Part shown: one piece after another, positions 1 through 7,976 of the stretch | How the letters are laid out: the number at the start of each line of letters is the position of its first letter | Numbering within the stretch: the first letter of the stretch is position 1 | Assembly: GCF_010500835.1 (NCBI RefSeq) | Contig: NZ_JAAAMJ010000001.1 | Location: forward strand, 434,001 to 498,000 | From: Aurantimonas aggregata | GTDB lineage: Bacteria; Pseudomonadota; Alphaproteobacteria; Rhizobiales; Rhizobiaceae | Direction of reading: 5' to 3' | DNA: 64,000 nucleotides | Translations under genes and position numbers: made by a program | The notes under the pieces: generated by a model | The model's input: the letters and a program-made list of their open reading frames with translations, nothing else | Told to the model about the DNA's origin: nothing | The model's database searches: none

Positions 1-1
1 C

Positions 2-931
2 CAGCGCGACGCAAAGGCCTTCCGCCAGGTGCCGTTCCTCATCCCGATCGCCTGGCAGTGCACCGGCATGGAGCCCTGCCGCAGCCTCTACGCGTCCCTG
101 CCGCCATTCGAGGCCGACGGTATCGCCTCGATCTCGCTGCTCACCGGATTCCCGGCCGCCGACTTTGCCGATTGCGGGCCGAGCATCGTCGCCTACGCGC
201 CGACCCAGGAAGCGGCCGACCGCGCCGCCGATGCTCTGCTTGACGCCATCAGCCGTCGCGAGACCGACTTCGCCGGCAAAGTGTTCGCGCCGGATGCCGG
301 CGTCGCCGAGGCCATCGCCCTTTCCGCGAATGCCCGTCGCCCGGTGGTCATCGCCGACACCCAGGACAATCCCGGCGCCGGCGGCGACTCCGACACGACC
401 GGCATGCTTCGCGCACTGGTCACGGCCGACGCCCAGCGCGCGGCGATCGGCGTCATCGTCGACCCGCAGGCGGCCGCCGAGGCGCACCGCGCCGGCGTCG
501 GCGCCACGGTCTCGCTCGGCCTCGGCGGCAAGTCCGGCATCGCCGGTGACGCGCCCTTCGAGGCCGCGTTCATCGTCGAATCCCTCTCCGACGGGCAGCT
601 GGTCGCCGCGGGGCCCTTCTATGGCGGGGCGCGCATGCAGCTCGGCCCCTCCGCGTGCCTGCGCATCGGTGAAGTCAGGATCGTCGTCGGCTCGCGCAAG
701 GCGCAGATGGCCGACCAGGAAATGTACCGCTTCGTCGGCATCGAGCCGACCGAGCAGGCGATCCTCGTCAACAAGAGCTCGGTGCATTTCCGCGCCGATT
801 TCGAACCGATCGCCGAGACCATCCTCGTCTGCGCCGCGCCGGGGCCGATGCCGGTCGACCCGGCGGCGCTCCCGTTCACGCGCCTGCGCCACGGCATGCG
901 CCTCTCCCCCGGCGGCCCGGCCTTCGGCTGA
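2..931 (+). CDS. MlrC-type M81 family metallopeptidase, C-terminal part
   Basis: The reading frame is open from base 2, so the gene starts left of the window; about 309 C-terminal residues are present of a family that is usually near 490. The segment around bases 355-390 encodes DTQDNPGAGGDSD, the conserved glycine-rich acidic motif of MlrC (microcystinase C) proteins, and the tail matches the MlrC C-terminal domain. Family members are zinc-dependent hydrolases of linear peptides or related amides, but most homologues in rhizobia have unknown substrates. It is followed 34 bases later by an M20 hydrolase on the same strand, so it probably heads or belongs to the same operon. The family is clear; the substrate is not. 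Confidence 0.85.
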   Translation, partial: QRDAKAFRQVPFLIPIAWQCTGMEPCRSLYASLPPFEADGIASISLLTGFPAADFADCGPSIVAYAPTQEAADRAADALLDAISRRETDFAGKVFAPDAGVAEAIALSANARRPVVIADTQDNPGAGGDSDTTGMLRALVTADAQRAAIGVIVDPQAAAEAHRAGVGATVSLGLGGKSGIAGDAPFEAAFIVESLSDGQLVAAGPFYGGARMQLGPSACLRIGEVRIVVGSRKAQMADQEMYRFVGIEPTEQAILVNKSSVHFRADFEPIAETILVCAAPGPMPVDPAALPFTRLRHGMRLSPGGPAFG

Positions 932-965
932 GACGCCGCCACCATTCTTGCCAAGGAAGCTTGCC

Positions 966-2126
966 ATGACCGCCCTGCCACTCATCGACACCTTCAAGGG
1001 CGACCTCGTCGCCATCCGCCATGACCTGCACGCCCATCCCGAGATCGGCTTCGAGGAGAAGCGCACCTCGGGCGTCGTCGCCGCCAAGCTGGAAGAGTGG
1101 GGCGTGACGGTGCATCGCGGCATCGGCGGCACCGGTGTCGTCGGCATCATCGAGGGCAAGCGGCCCGGCCGCCGTATCGGCCTGCGCGCCGACATGGACG
1201 CGCTGCCGATGGACGAGCTCTCCAACCTGCCCTACCGCTCGACCATCCCCGGCCGCTTCCACGGCTGCGGCCATGACGGCCACACCACGATGCTGCTCGG
1301 CGCCGCGCGCTATCTGGCCGAGACGCGCGACTTCGCGGGCACCGCTGTGCTGATCTTCCAGCCCGCCGAGGAAGGCCTCGGCGGCGCCCGCGCCATGCTC
1401 GCGGACAAGCTCTTCGAGCGCTTCCCCTGCGACGAAATCTACGGCCTGCACAACTCCCCCGACCTCGAACCCGGCCAGATCTCGATCTTCCCCGGCAAGG
1501 GGATGGCCGGCGCCAGCTTCTTCGACATCAAGATTACCGGGGCCGGCAGCCACGGCGCCATGCCGCACAAGTCGCGTGATCCGATCGTCGTCGCAACGCA
1601 CCTCGCCGCGGCGCTGCAGAGCATCGTCAGCCGCAACACCGACCCGACGAAGTCGGCCGTCCTGTCGATCACCCAGATCCATTCGGGCTCTGCCTACAAC
1701 GTCGTGCCGGAGGAGGCGTCGCTGGCTGGCACGATCCGCTTCTTCGACGACGCCATCGGCGAGATGGTCCGCACCCGCCTACGCAAGATCGCGGCCGGCG
1801 CAGCGCTTTCCTTCGAGGTGGAGATCGACGTCGACATCCGCGACATCTTCTCGGTGCTCGACAACCACCCGGCCGAGACCGGCTACTTCACCGAAGCCGC
1901 GACCGACATCGTTGGCGCCGAGAACGTCCTCACCGAGCCCCGCCCGACGATGGGCAGCGAGGATTTCGCCGACATGCTCCAGGCGGTGCCCGGCGCCTAT
2001 TGCTGGGTCGGCCACGCCGGCACCGTGCCGCTGCACAATCCGAGCTTCGTCCTCGACGACGGCATCCTGCCGATCGGCGCCAGCCTCTTGGCGCGGATCG
2101 TCGAGCGGCGGCTCGGCGCAGCCTGA
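966..2126 (+). CDS. M20 family amidohydrolase (HipO-like)
   Basis: 386 residues, the normal length for M20D aminoacylase/hippurate hydrolase-like enzymes. Metal-site residues are visible: HGCGHDGHT near residues 99-107 with the M20D-specific Cys101, and QPAEEG near 132-137 with the catalytic/metal glutamates. The satellite domain segment GSHGAMPHKSRDP follows. These enzymes split N-acyl amino acids or similar amides in the cytoplasm. ATG 966 is chosen because upstream in-frame sequence only overlaps the preceding gene. The TRAP transporter and other amide hydrolases nearby suggest that the imported compound is a substrate. The exact acyl group cannot be read from sequence. Confidence 0.9.
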   Translation: MTALPLIDTFKGDLVAIRHDLHAHPEIGFEEKRTSGVVAAKLEEWGVTVHRGIGGTGVVGIIEGKRPGRRIGLRADMDALPMDELSNLPYRSTIPGRFHGCGHDGHTTMLLGAARYLAETRDFAGTAVLIFQPAEEGLGGARAMLADKLFERFPCDEIYGLHNSPDLEPGQISIFPGKGMAGASFFDIKITGAGSHGAMPHKSRDPIVVATHLAAALQSIVSRNTDPTKSAVLSITQIHSGSAYNVVPEEASLAGTIRFFDDAIGEMVRTRLRKIAAGAALSFEVEIDVDIRDIFSVLDNHPAETGYFTEAATDIVGAENVLTEPRPTMGSEDFADMLQAVPGAYCWVGHAGTVPLHNPSFVLDDGILPIGASLLARIVERRLGAA

Positions 2127-2167
2127 GCGACGGCGCGCATTTGGACAGGACAACAGGGGGAACCGAC

Positions 2168-3325
2168 ATGAACGCGCCATTGCCCGAACTCGACCTCGAC
2201 GCCGACCGGTTGCTCGAGGGCCTGCGTCGCTGGATCGAATGCGAGAGCCCGACCTTCGACGTCGCCGCGGTCAACCGGATGATGTCGCTGGCCGCCGAGG
2301 ATCTCACGGCGATGGGCGCCACGGTCGAGCGCATCGACGGCCCTGCCGGCCTCGGCGACTGCCTGCGCGCCGCCTTCCCGCATCCGCGAAAGGGCGAGCC
2401 CGGCATCCTGATCATGGCGCATCTGGACACGGTGCATCCGATCGGAACGCTGGAGAAGCTGCCCTTCCGGCGCGACGGCGATCGCTGCTACGGCCCCGGC
2501 ATCCTCGACATGAAGGGCGGCACCTTCGCCGCGCTGCAGGCGGTGCGGGCGCTGATCCAGGCCGGCATCGAGACATCCCTGCCGGTGTCGGTGCTGCTGA
2601 CCTGCGACGAGGAGATCGGCAGCCCCGGCACCCGCCCGCTGATCGAGGCGGAGGCCGCGAAACATAAGGTCATCCTGGTCCCGGAGCCGGCGATCAACGG
2701 CGACGGCGTCGTCACCGGCCGCTACGCCATCGCCCGCTTCAACCTGGCGGCCACGGGCCGTCCCAGCCACGCCGGCGCGTCGCTCAAGGAAGGCCGCTCG
2801 GCGATCCGCGAGATGGCCGGCCAGATCCTGGCGATCGAGGACATGACCGACGAGGACTGCACCTTCAGCGTCGGCGTCGTGCATGGCGGCCAGTGGGTCA
2901 ACTGCGTCTCCACCACCTGCCGCGCCGAGGCGCTTTCGATGGCCAAGCGCCAGGAGGACCTCGACCGCGGAACCGACCGCATGCTGGCGCTCAACGAAAC
3001 CCGGGAAGACGGCACCGGCTTTGCCGTTACGCTCGGCGTCGTCCGCCCGGTCTGGGAGCCCGGCCCAGGCACGATGCGGCTCTACGCCATCGCCGAGGAA
3101 GTCTCGGCGACGCTCGGCACGACCCTCTCGCACGGCAGCTCCGGCGGCGGCTCGGACGGCAACTTCACCGGCGCCATGGGCCTGCCGACTCTCGACGGGC
3201 TCGGCCTCGTCGGCGGCGGCTATCATACGCTGGGCGAGTACATCAGCGTCGAGAGCCTCGTCCAGCGTTCCCGGCTGATGGCCGGGCTGCTGGTGAAGAT
3301 CACCGGCAAGGAGATGGGATCCTGA
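2168..3325 (+). CDS. M20 family metallopeptidase (glutamate carboxypeptidase/ArgE-like)
   Basis: 385 residues. The two-zinc site of the M20A/M20F type is seen as AHLDTVHP (His85), GPGILDMKGG (Asp114) and TCDEEIGSPG (Glu148 catalytic, Glu149 metal). The dimerisation domain begins near GRPSHAGASL. Relatives include carboxypeptidase G2 and acetylornithine deacetylase. ATG 2168 lies 41 bases after the previous stop and follows a GGGGGAA purine run. It is the second M20 enzyme in a row but belongs to a different subgroup (no CGHDGH motif), so the two are not recent duplicates. It probably cleaves a product of, or the same class of compound as, the neighbouring enzymes. Confidence 0.88.
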   Translation: MNAPLPELDLDADRLLEGLRRWIECESPTFDVAAVNRMMSLAAEDLTAMGATVERIDGPAGLGDCLRAAFPHPRKGEPGILIMAHLDTVHPIGTLEKLPFRRDGDRCYGPGILDMKGGTFAALQAVRALIQAGIETSLPVSVLLTCDEEIGSPGTRPLIEAEAAKHKVILVPEPAINGDGVVTGRYAIARFNLAATGRPSHAGASLKEGRSAIREMAGQILAIEDMTDEDCTFSVGVVHGGQWVNCVSTTCRAEALSMAKRQEDLDRGTDRMLALNETREDGTGFAVTLGVVRPVWEPGPGTMRLYAIAEEVSATLGTTLSHGSSGGGSDGNFTGAMGLPTLDGLGLVGGGYHTLGEYISVESLVQRSRLMAGLLVKITGKEMGS

Positions 3326-3381
3326 CGGCGCCCGTCACTTCCCCCTTCGACGCGTCTGGCGAACTGGTCGCACCGCAAGGG

Positions 3382-4770
3382 GTGGCGATCCCGGCGCTCT
3401 GCCGGCTCGGGGCGACGCAACTGGCTGCCCTCTTGACCAAGGGCGAGGTCTCCTCGCGCGAGATCGCCACGTCGTTCCTCGAACACATCGACAGCGTCAA
3501 TCCTGCCCACAACGCCATCGTGTCGCTGCGCAATCGGGACGCCATCCTCGCCGAAGCCGATGCCGCGGACGAGCGGCTGCGGGCGCAAGGGCCGGACGGG
3601 CTGCTCCACGGCCTGCCCATCGCCATCAAGGATCTTGCCGCCACAAGGGGCCTTCGCACCACCTTCGGCTCGCCCATCCATGCCGACTTCGTCCCGGACG
3701 CCGACAGCCTGACCGTCGAGCGCATCCGCGCGGCCGGCGCCATCATCATCGGCAAGACCAACACCCCCGAGTTCGGCCTCGGCTCGCACACCTACAATCC
3801 GGTCTTCGGCACCACCCGCAACGCCTTCGACCCGCGCCTCAGCGCCGGCGGCTCCAGCGGCGGCGCTGCGGCCGCCCTGGCGCTGCGGATGCTGCCCGTC
3901 TCCGATGGCAGCGACATGGGCGGCTCGCTCCGCAACCCGGCCGGCTACAACAATGTCTACGGCATGCGGCCCTCGCAGGGACGCGTGCCGAATGCCGGTT
4001 CGGAGGATTTGTTCTATTCCCAGCTGTCCACCGACGGCGCGATGGCCCGAAGCGTCGCCGATCTCGCCGGCCTGCTGGCGATAGAGGCCGGGCCCGATCC
4101 CCGTGCGCCGCTGGCGTTGCAGGATGGCCTTAGCTGGGAACCCGGGGTCCATGCCCGTCCCGGGCGGATCGCCTGGCTCGGCGATCTCGGCGGTCACCTG
4201 CCGATGGAGGCTGGCGTACTCGATGTCTGCGAACGGGCGCTGGCGCGGCTGGCCGACGCCGGCTGCACGGTCGAACCGGTGACGCCGGCATTCGACTGGG
4301 AGCGCCTATGGTCCGCCTTCGTCGTGCTCAGGCAATTTTCCATCGCCGGCAAATACGGCCCGCTTTACGACGACCCTGCGACACGTGACCTGCTGAAGCC
4401 GGAGATGCGCTGGGAGATCGAGAGCGGTCGCCGCCTTGGCGTAGAGGCGCTGTACGCTGCCGCGCGTACCCGCACCGCGTGGTATCTGGAATGCCTGCGC
4501 CTGTTCGAGGCGTTTGACGCCCTGGCCCTGCCCTCGGCGCAGCTGTTCGCCTTCGACGCTGAGTGGCACTGGCCGCGCGACATCGCGGGACAAGCAATGG
4601 ACAGCTACCATCGCTGGATGGAGGTCGTTGCGCCGGGAACGCTGTCGGGCTGCCCCGTCATCAGCCTGCCCGCCGGCTTCCACCGGTCGAATCGGTCGAT
4701 GGGCCTGCAGCTGATCGGCCGACCGAGGGACGATGCCCGGCTGCTGGGGCTGGCGGAACTGTACGCCTGA
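3382..4770 (+). CDS. amidase signature family protein
   Basis: The amidase signature triad is complete: Lys83 in PIAIKDLA, cis-Ser near 159 in AGGSSGGAAA, and the nucleophile Ser182 in SDMGGSLRNPAG (numbering from GTG 3382). Length from this start is 462 residues, typical for the family. Amidases hydrolyse carboxamides to acid plus ammonia or amine. The start is uncertain. The frame is open back into the M20 gene and no ATG precedes the conserved region outside that overlap. GTG 3382 gives the usual N-terminus but has no well-spaced ribosome site, and CTG 3322 overlapping the upstream stop is an alternative. It ends about 260 bases before the TRAP genes. Confidence 0.87.
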   Translation: MAIPALCRLGATQLAALLTKGEVSSREIATSFLEHIDSVNPAHNAIVSLRNRDAILAEADAADERLRAQGPDGLLHGLPIAIKDLAATRGLRTTFGSPIHADFVPDADSLTVERIRAAGAIIIGKTNTPEFGLGSHTYNPVFGTTRNAFDPRLSAGGSSGGAAAALALRMLPVSDGSDMGGSLRNPAGYNNVYGMRPSQGRVPNAGSEDLFYSQLSTDGAMARSVADLAGLLAIEAGPDPRAPLALQDGLSWEPGVHARPGRIAWLGDLGGHLPMEAGVLDVCERALARLADAGCTVEPVTPAFDWERLWSAFVVLRQFSIAGKYGPLYDDPATRDLLKPEMRWEIESGRRLGVEALYAAARTRTAWYLECLRLFEAFDALALPSAQLFAFDAEWHWPRDIAGQAMDSYHRWMEVVAPGTLSGCPVISLPAGFHRSNRSMGLQLIGRPRDDARLLGLAELYA

Positions 4771-4904
4771 TTGGGGCGACTCCCGCCGGTGGCTCGCGGC
4801 CGGGTGTTGCTCGCCATGCGGCAAGGCGGCACTCAACCGCGCCGAAGGGCGCTGCCAGCACCACCTGCATCCTTCGTGGTCATCGGCCGGGTCAGTCTGC
4901 CACG

Positions 4905-4916
4905 ATTGTATACGAC
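4905..4916. promoter_or_regulatory. possible GntR (FCD)-type operator upstream of TRAP genes
   Basis: The sequence ATTGTATACGAC contains the palindromic core GTATAC with flanking T and A, resembling the TNGTATACNA sites bound by FadR/FCD-subfamily GntR regulators, which often control TRAP transporter operons. It lies about 116 bases upstream of the binding-protein gene in the only sizeable gap of the cluster (4771-5031). No GntR gene is present inside the window, so this is inference from one imperfect site. Confidence 0.3.
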
Positions 4917-5031
4917 CACCGGCCGCTCCTGCGTCCACTTCCTCGGCGTTACTGCTATCGCCCGCTTGGCACGCCGCTTGCTCACATCGTTGGTCGAGAC
5001 CCGATCTCGTCCATACGCAAAGGAGCCACGC

Positions 5032-6114
5032 ATGAAGCGTCGTCAGTTCATCACCGGTACCGCCGTCGCCGCCGCAACGTTGCCGCTCGCTGCCCCCTCG
5101 ATCGCGCGGGCTCAGGAGAGCTTCAGCTGGAAGATGACCAACGCCTATGGGCCGGGCTCGCCCTTCTACGTCGAAGGCCCCGGCAGCCCGACCGATTTCT
5201 GCGCGACGGTCGCGGCGATGAGCGGCGGCCGCCTGACCATCCAGCATTTCGCGGCGGGTGAGCTGATCCCGGCACTCGAAGGCTTCGACGCGGTGCAGAG
5301 CGGCACGGTCGAGATGAACGCCGCCAACGCCTATTTCTGGGCCGGCCGCATTCCGGCAGCGCAGTATTTCACCACCGTGCCCTTCGGCATGAACTTCGCC
5401 GGGCAGACCGCCTGGATTTACCATGGCGGCGGCCAGGCCCTCTGGGACGAGCTTTATGAGCCGATCGGCCTGAAGGCGATGCCGATGGGCAATACCGGCG
5501 TGCAGATGACCGGCTGGTTCCGCGAGCCGCTGGAGACCGTCGAGGACCTGCAGGGCCTGAAGATGCGCATCCCGGGCCTGGCCGGAAAGGTCTACGCCTC
5601 GCTCGGCGTCGACGTCCGGCTGTTGCCGGGAGGCGAGATCTTCCCGGCGCTGGAACGCGGCGTGATCGACGCCGCCGAATTCGTGGGCCCCTACCAGGAC
5701 CGGCGCCTCGGCCTGCAGAACGCCGCCAAGTACTATTACACCACCGGCTGGCACGAGCCGAACAACGTCACCGAGCTTCTCGTCAACAAGGCCGCCTGGG
5801 ATAGCCTGCCGGACGATCTGAAGGCGATCGTCGAGGTCGCGGCGAAGGCCTGCACGGTCGAGAGCTACACCTGGTGCGAGGCGGTCAACGCCGAGGCCCT
5901 CAAGGATCTCGTCGACAACGAGGGCGTCACCGCGCAGGTGCTGCCCGACAGCATCATCGCGGCGTTGCGCGAGGCGACCGATACCGTCCTGGCAGAGTCC
6001 GCTGCGAATGATCCGGCGCTCAAGAAGGTCCACGATTCCTACATGGCCTTCAAGGCAGAGCACGACGCCTGGGCCGGCCGCTCCGAGGAGCCGCTCTTCG
6101 GGCTGAAGTCCTGA
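5032..6114 (+). CDS. TRAP transporter substrate-binding protein (DctP/TakP family)
   Basis: 360 residues with an N-terminal Tat-like signal (MKRRQFITG, then a hydrophobic run ending APSIARAQ), so it is exported to the periplasm. The body shows DctP-family features, including the GWFREPLETVEDLQGLKMRI segment typical of the TakP-like subgroup that binds 2-oxo or other organic acids with a conserved Arg and Trp. ATG 5032 follows AAAGGAG at 5019-5025 with six-base spacing. The permease genes follow within 4 bases, forming a complete DctPQM set. The ligand is likely a carboxylate, possibly the amide or peptide-like acid processed by the flanking hydrolases; the latter is inference. Confidence 0.93.
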   Translation: MKRRQFITGTAVAAATLPLAAPSIARAQESFSWKMTNAYGPGSPFYVEGPGSPTDFCATVAAMSGGRLTIQHFAAGELIPALEGFDAVQSGTVEMNAANAYFWAGRIPAAQYFTTVPFGMNFAGQTAWIYHGGGQALWDELYEPIGLKAMPMGNTGVQMTGWFREPLETVEDLQGLKMRIPGLAGKVYASLGVDVRLLPGGEIFPALERGVIDAAEFVGPYQDRRLGLQNAAKYYYTTGWHEPNNVTELLVNKAAWDSLPDDLKAIVEVAAKACTVESYTWCEAVNAEALKDLVDNEGVTAQVLPDSIIAALREATDTVLAESAANDPALKKVHDSYMAFKAEHDAWAGRSEEPLFGLKS

Positions 6115-6118
6115 CGCC

Positions 6119-6643
6119 ATGGCGATAAGCCTGATCAAGATCGCGGACCAGGCCGAGCGCCTGGTCCGCGTCATCGGCCATGTCGCGGCATGGTCGGCCG
6201 TCCTTCTCGTGCTGCTGGTCGCCGGCAACGTGCTCGGTCGGTATCTGCTCGGCCTCAGCAGCGTCGCCGCGCAGGAGCTTGAATGGCATTTGATGGCCTT
6301 CGGCGCGCTGTTCGGCATGGCCTACGGCATCAACCAGGGCGCCGAAGTGCGCGTCGACATGCTGTACGAGCGCTTCGGGCCGCGCACGCGGCTGATCGTC
6401 GACCTGCTCAGCACGATCGGCCTTCTCGTCGTCAGCCTGGCGCTCGCCTGGTTCGCGACCCGCTACGCCATCCAGAGCCATGCTATGAACGAGGGCTCGC
6501 CCGACCCCGGCGGCCTCACCCATCGCTATCTGCTGAAGGGGCTGCTGCCCGTGGCCTTCCTCCTCCTCGCGATCCAGGCCGCCGGCATGACGCTCGTCAA
6601 CATCGCCCGGCTGATCGCTCCCGCAGACCTGCGTCCGGAATAA
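6119..6643 (+). CDS. TRAP transporter small permease (DctQ)
   Basis: 174 residues with four predicted membrane segments, starting with a run such as AWSAVLLVLLVAGNVLGRYL. The motif region LEWHLMAFGALFGMAYGINQGAEVRVDML is typical of DctQ proteins (core shown: EWHLMAFGALFG and AEVRVD). DctQ is the small inner-membrane subunit that pairs with DctM and helps dock the loaded binding protein. It starts 4 bases after the DctP-like gene and ends 3 bases before the large permease gene, so translation is probably coupled. Confidence 0.92.
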   Translation: MAISLIKIADQAERLVRVIGHVAAWSAVLLVLLVAGNVLGRYLLGLSSVAAQELEWHLMAFGALFGMAYGINQGAEVRVDMLYERFGPRTRLIVDLLSTIGLLVVSLALAWFATRYAIQSHAMNEGSPDPGGLTHRYLLKGLLPVAFLLLAIQAAGMTLVNIARLIAPADLRPE

Positions 6644-6646
6644 ACC

Positions 6647-7972
6647 ATGCCCTTCACGGAAATCCTGGCGCTCGGCATGATCGGCGCCTTCTTCGCTTTG
6701 CTGCTGCTCGGCGTGCCGGTGGCGGTCTGCCTCGGCGCGACCGGCCTGTTCTTCGGCTGGATCGGCTTCGGGCCGATGCTGTTCAACCTGCTGCCGGCGC
6801 GCATCTACGGCACGGTCACCAACTACACGCTGCTGGCACTGCCGCTGTTCATCTTCATGGGCATCATGCTGGAGAAGAGCCGGATCGCCGAGCGATTGCT
6901 GGAGGTCATCGGCCTTGCCATGGGCGGCCTGCGCGGCGGCATGGCGCTCGCCATCATCCTCGTCGGCATCCTGATGGGCGCGGCCTCCGGCGTCGTCGGC
7001 GCGACAGTCGTCACGCTCGGCCTGATCGCGCTCGGGCCGATCCTCAACCGCGGCTACGACCACGGCGTCGCCGCCGGCGTCATCTGCGCCTCGGGCACGC
7101 TCGGGCAGATCATCCCGCCGAGCCTGGTTCTCATCCTTCTCGCCGACATCATGGGCGAAAGCGTCGGCACGCTGTTTGCCGCGGCCTTGATCCCCAGCCT
7201 GATCCTGTCGGGGATGTTCATCGCCTACATCCTGGTGCTCGGCGTGCTGCGGCCCGAGTCGATGCCGCCGATCGCGCTCGCCGAGCGCGAGGCGCTGACC
7301 GGGCGGCAACTCGCCGGCCAGGTCGTCAAGGTGGTGCTGCCGCCGATCGCGCTGATCTTCGTCGTGCTCGGCTCGATCATCGGCGGCGTCGCCGCCCCGA
7401 CGGAAGCCGCCTCCATGGGGGCGCTCGGCTCGATCCTGCTCGCCCTCGGTACCGGCCGGCTCACGCTGACGATGATGCGCGACGTGACGCGCTCGGCCTT
7501 CGTCACCAGCGCCATGGTGTTCCTTATCCTGATCTTCGCCCAGCCCTTCGGCCTGGCGTTTCGCGGCCTCGGCGGCGAGCGGCTGGTGCAGGACGCCTTC
7601 GCGATGGTACCGGGCGGGCTCGACGGCCAGATCCTGTTCCTCCTGGCGCTGATCTTCGTCCTCGGCTTCTTCCTCGAGTGGATAGAGATCTCCTACATCG
7701 CCCTGCCGCTGTTCCTGCCGATCTTCCACGCGGCCGGCGCCGACATGGCCTGGATCGCGATCCTCGTCGCCATCAACCTGCAGACCTCCTTCCTGACGCC
7801 GCCCTTCGGCTGGGCGCTGTTCTTCCTGAAGGGCGTCGCACCACCACAATTGCGAACGATCGAGATATACAGGGGCGTCGTCCCGTTCATCGTGATTCAG
7901 CTTTTCGCGGTGTTCCTCGTCTATCTCTTCCCGCAGCTGGCTCTCTGGCTGCCCGACGCAATCGGCTGGTAA
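6647..7972 (+). CDS. TRAP transporter large permease (DctM)
   Basis: 441 residues, about twelve hydrophobic segments, the standard size of DctM. Family signatures include GVICASGTLGQIIPPS in the middle and NLQTSFLTPPFGWALFFLKG near the C-terminus. DctM is the sodium-coupled membrane pump of tripartite ATP-independent transporters and moves the ligand handed over by the periplasmic binding protein. It starts 3 bases after the DctQ gene and is followed after 4 bases by the gamma-glutamyltransferase-like gene, which ties import to hydrolysis. Confidence 0.93.
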   Translation: MPFTEILALGMIGAFFALLLLGVPVAVCLGATGLFFGWIGFGPMLFNLLPARIYGTVTNYTLLALPLFIFMGIMLEKSRIAERLLEVIGLAMGGLRGGMALAIILVGILMGAASGVVGATVVTLGLIALGPILNRGYDHGVAAGVICASGTLGQIIPPSLVLILLADIMGESVGTLFAAALIPSLILSGMFIAYILVLGVLRPESMPPIALAEREALTGRQLAGQVVKVVLPPIALIFVVLGSIIGGVAAPTEAASMGALGSILLALGTGRLTLTMMRDVTRSAFVTSAMVFLILIFAQPFGLAFRGLGGERLVQDAFAMVPGGLDGQILFLLALIFVLGFFLEWIEISYIALPLFLPIFHAAGADMAWIAILVAINLQTSFLTPPFGWALFFLKGVAPPQLRTIEIYRGVVPFIVIQLFAVFLVYLFPQLALWLPDAIGW

Positions 7973-7976
7973 TCTC

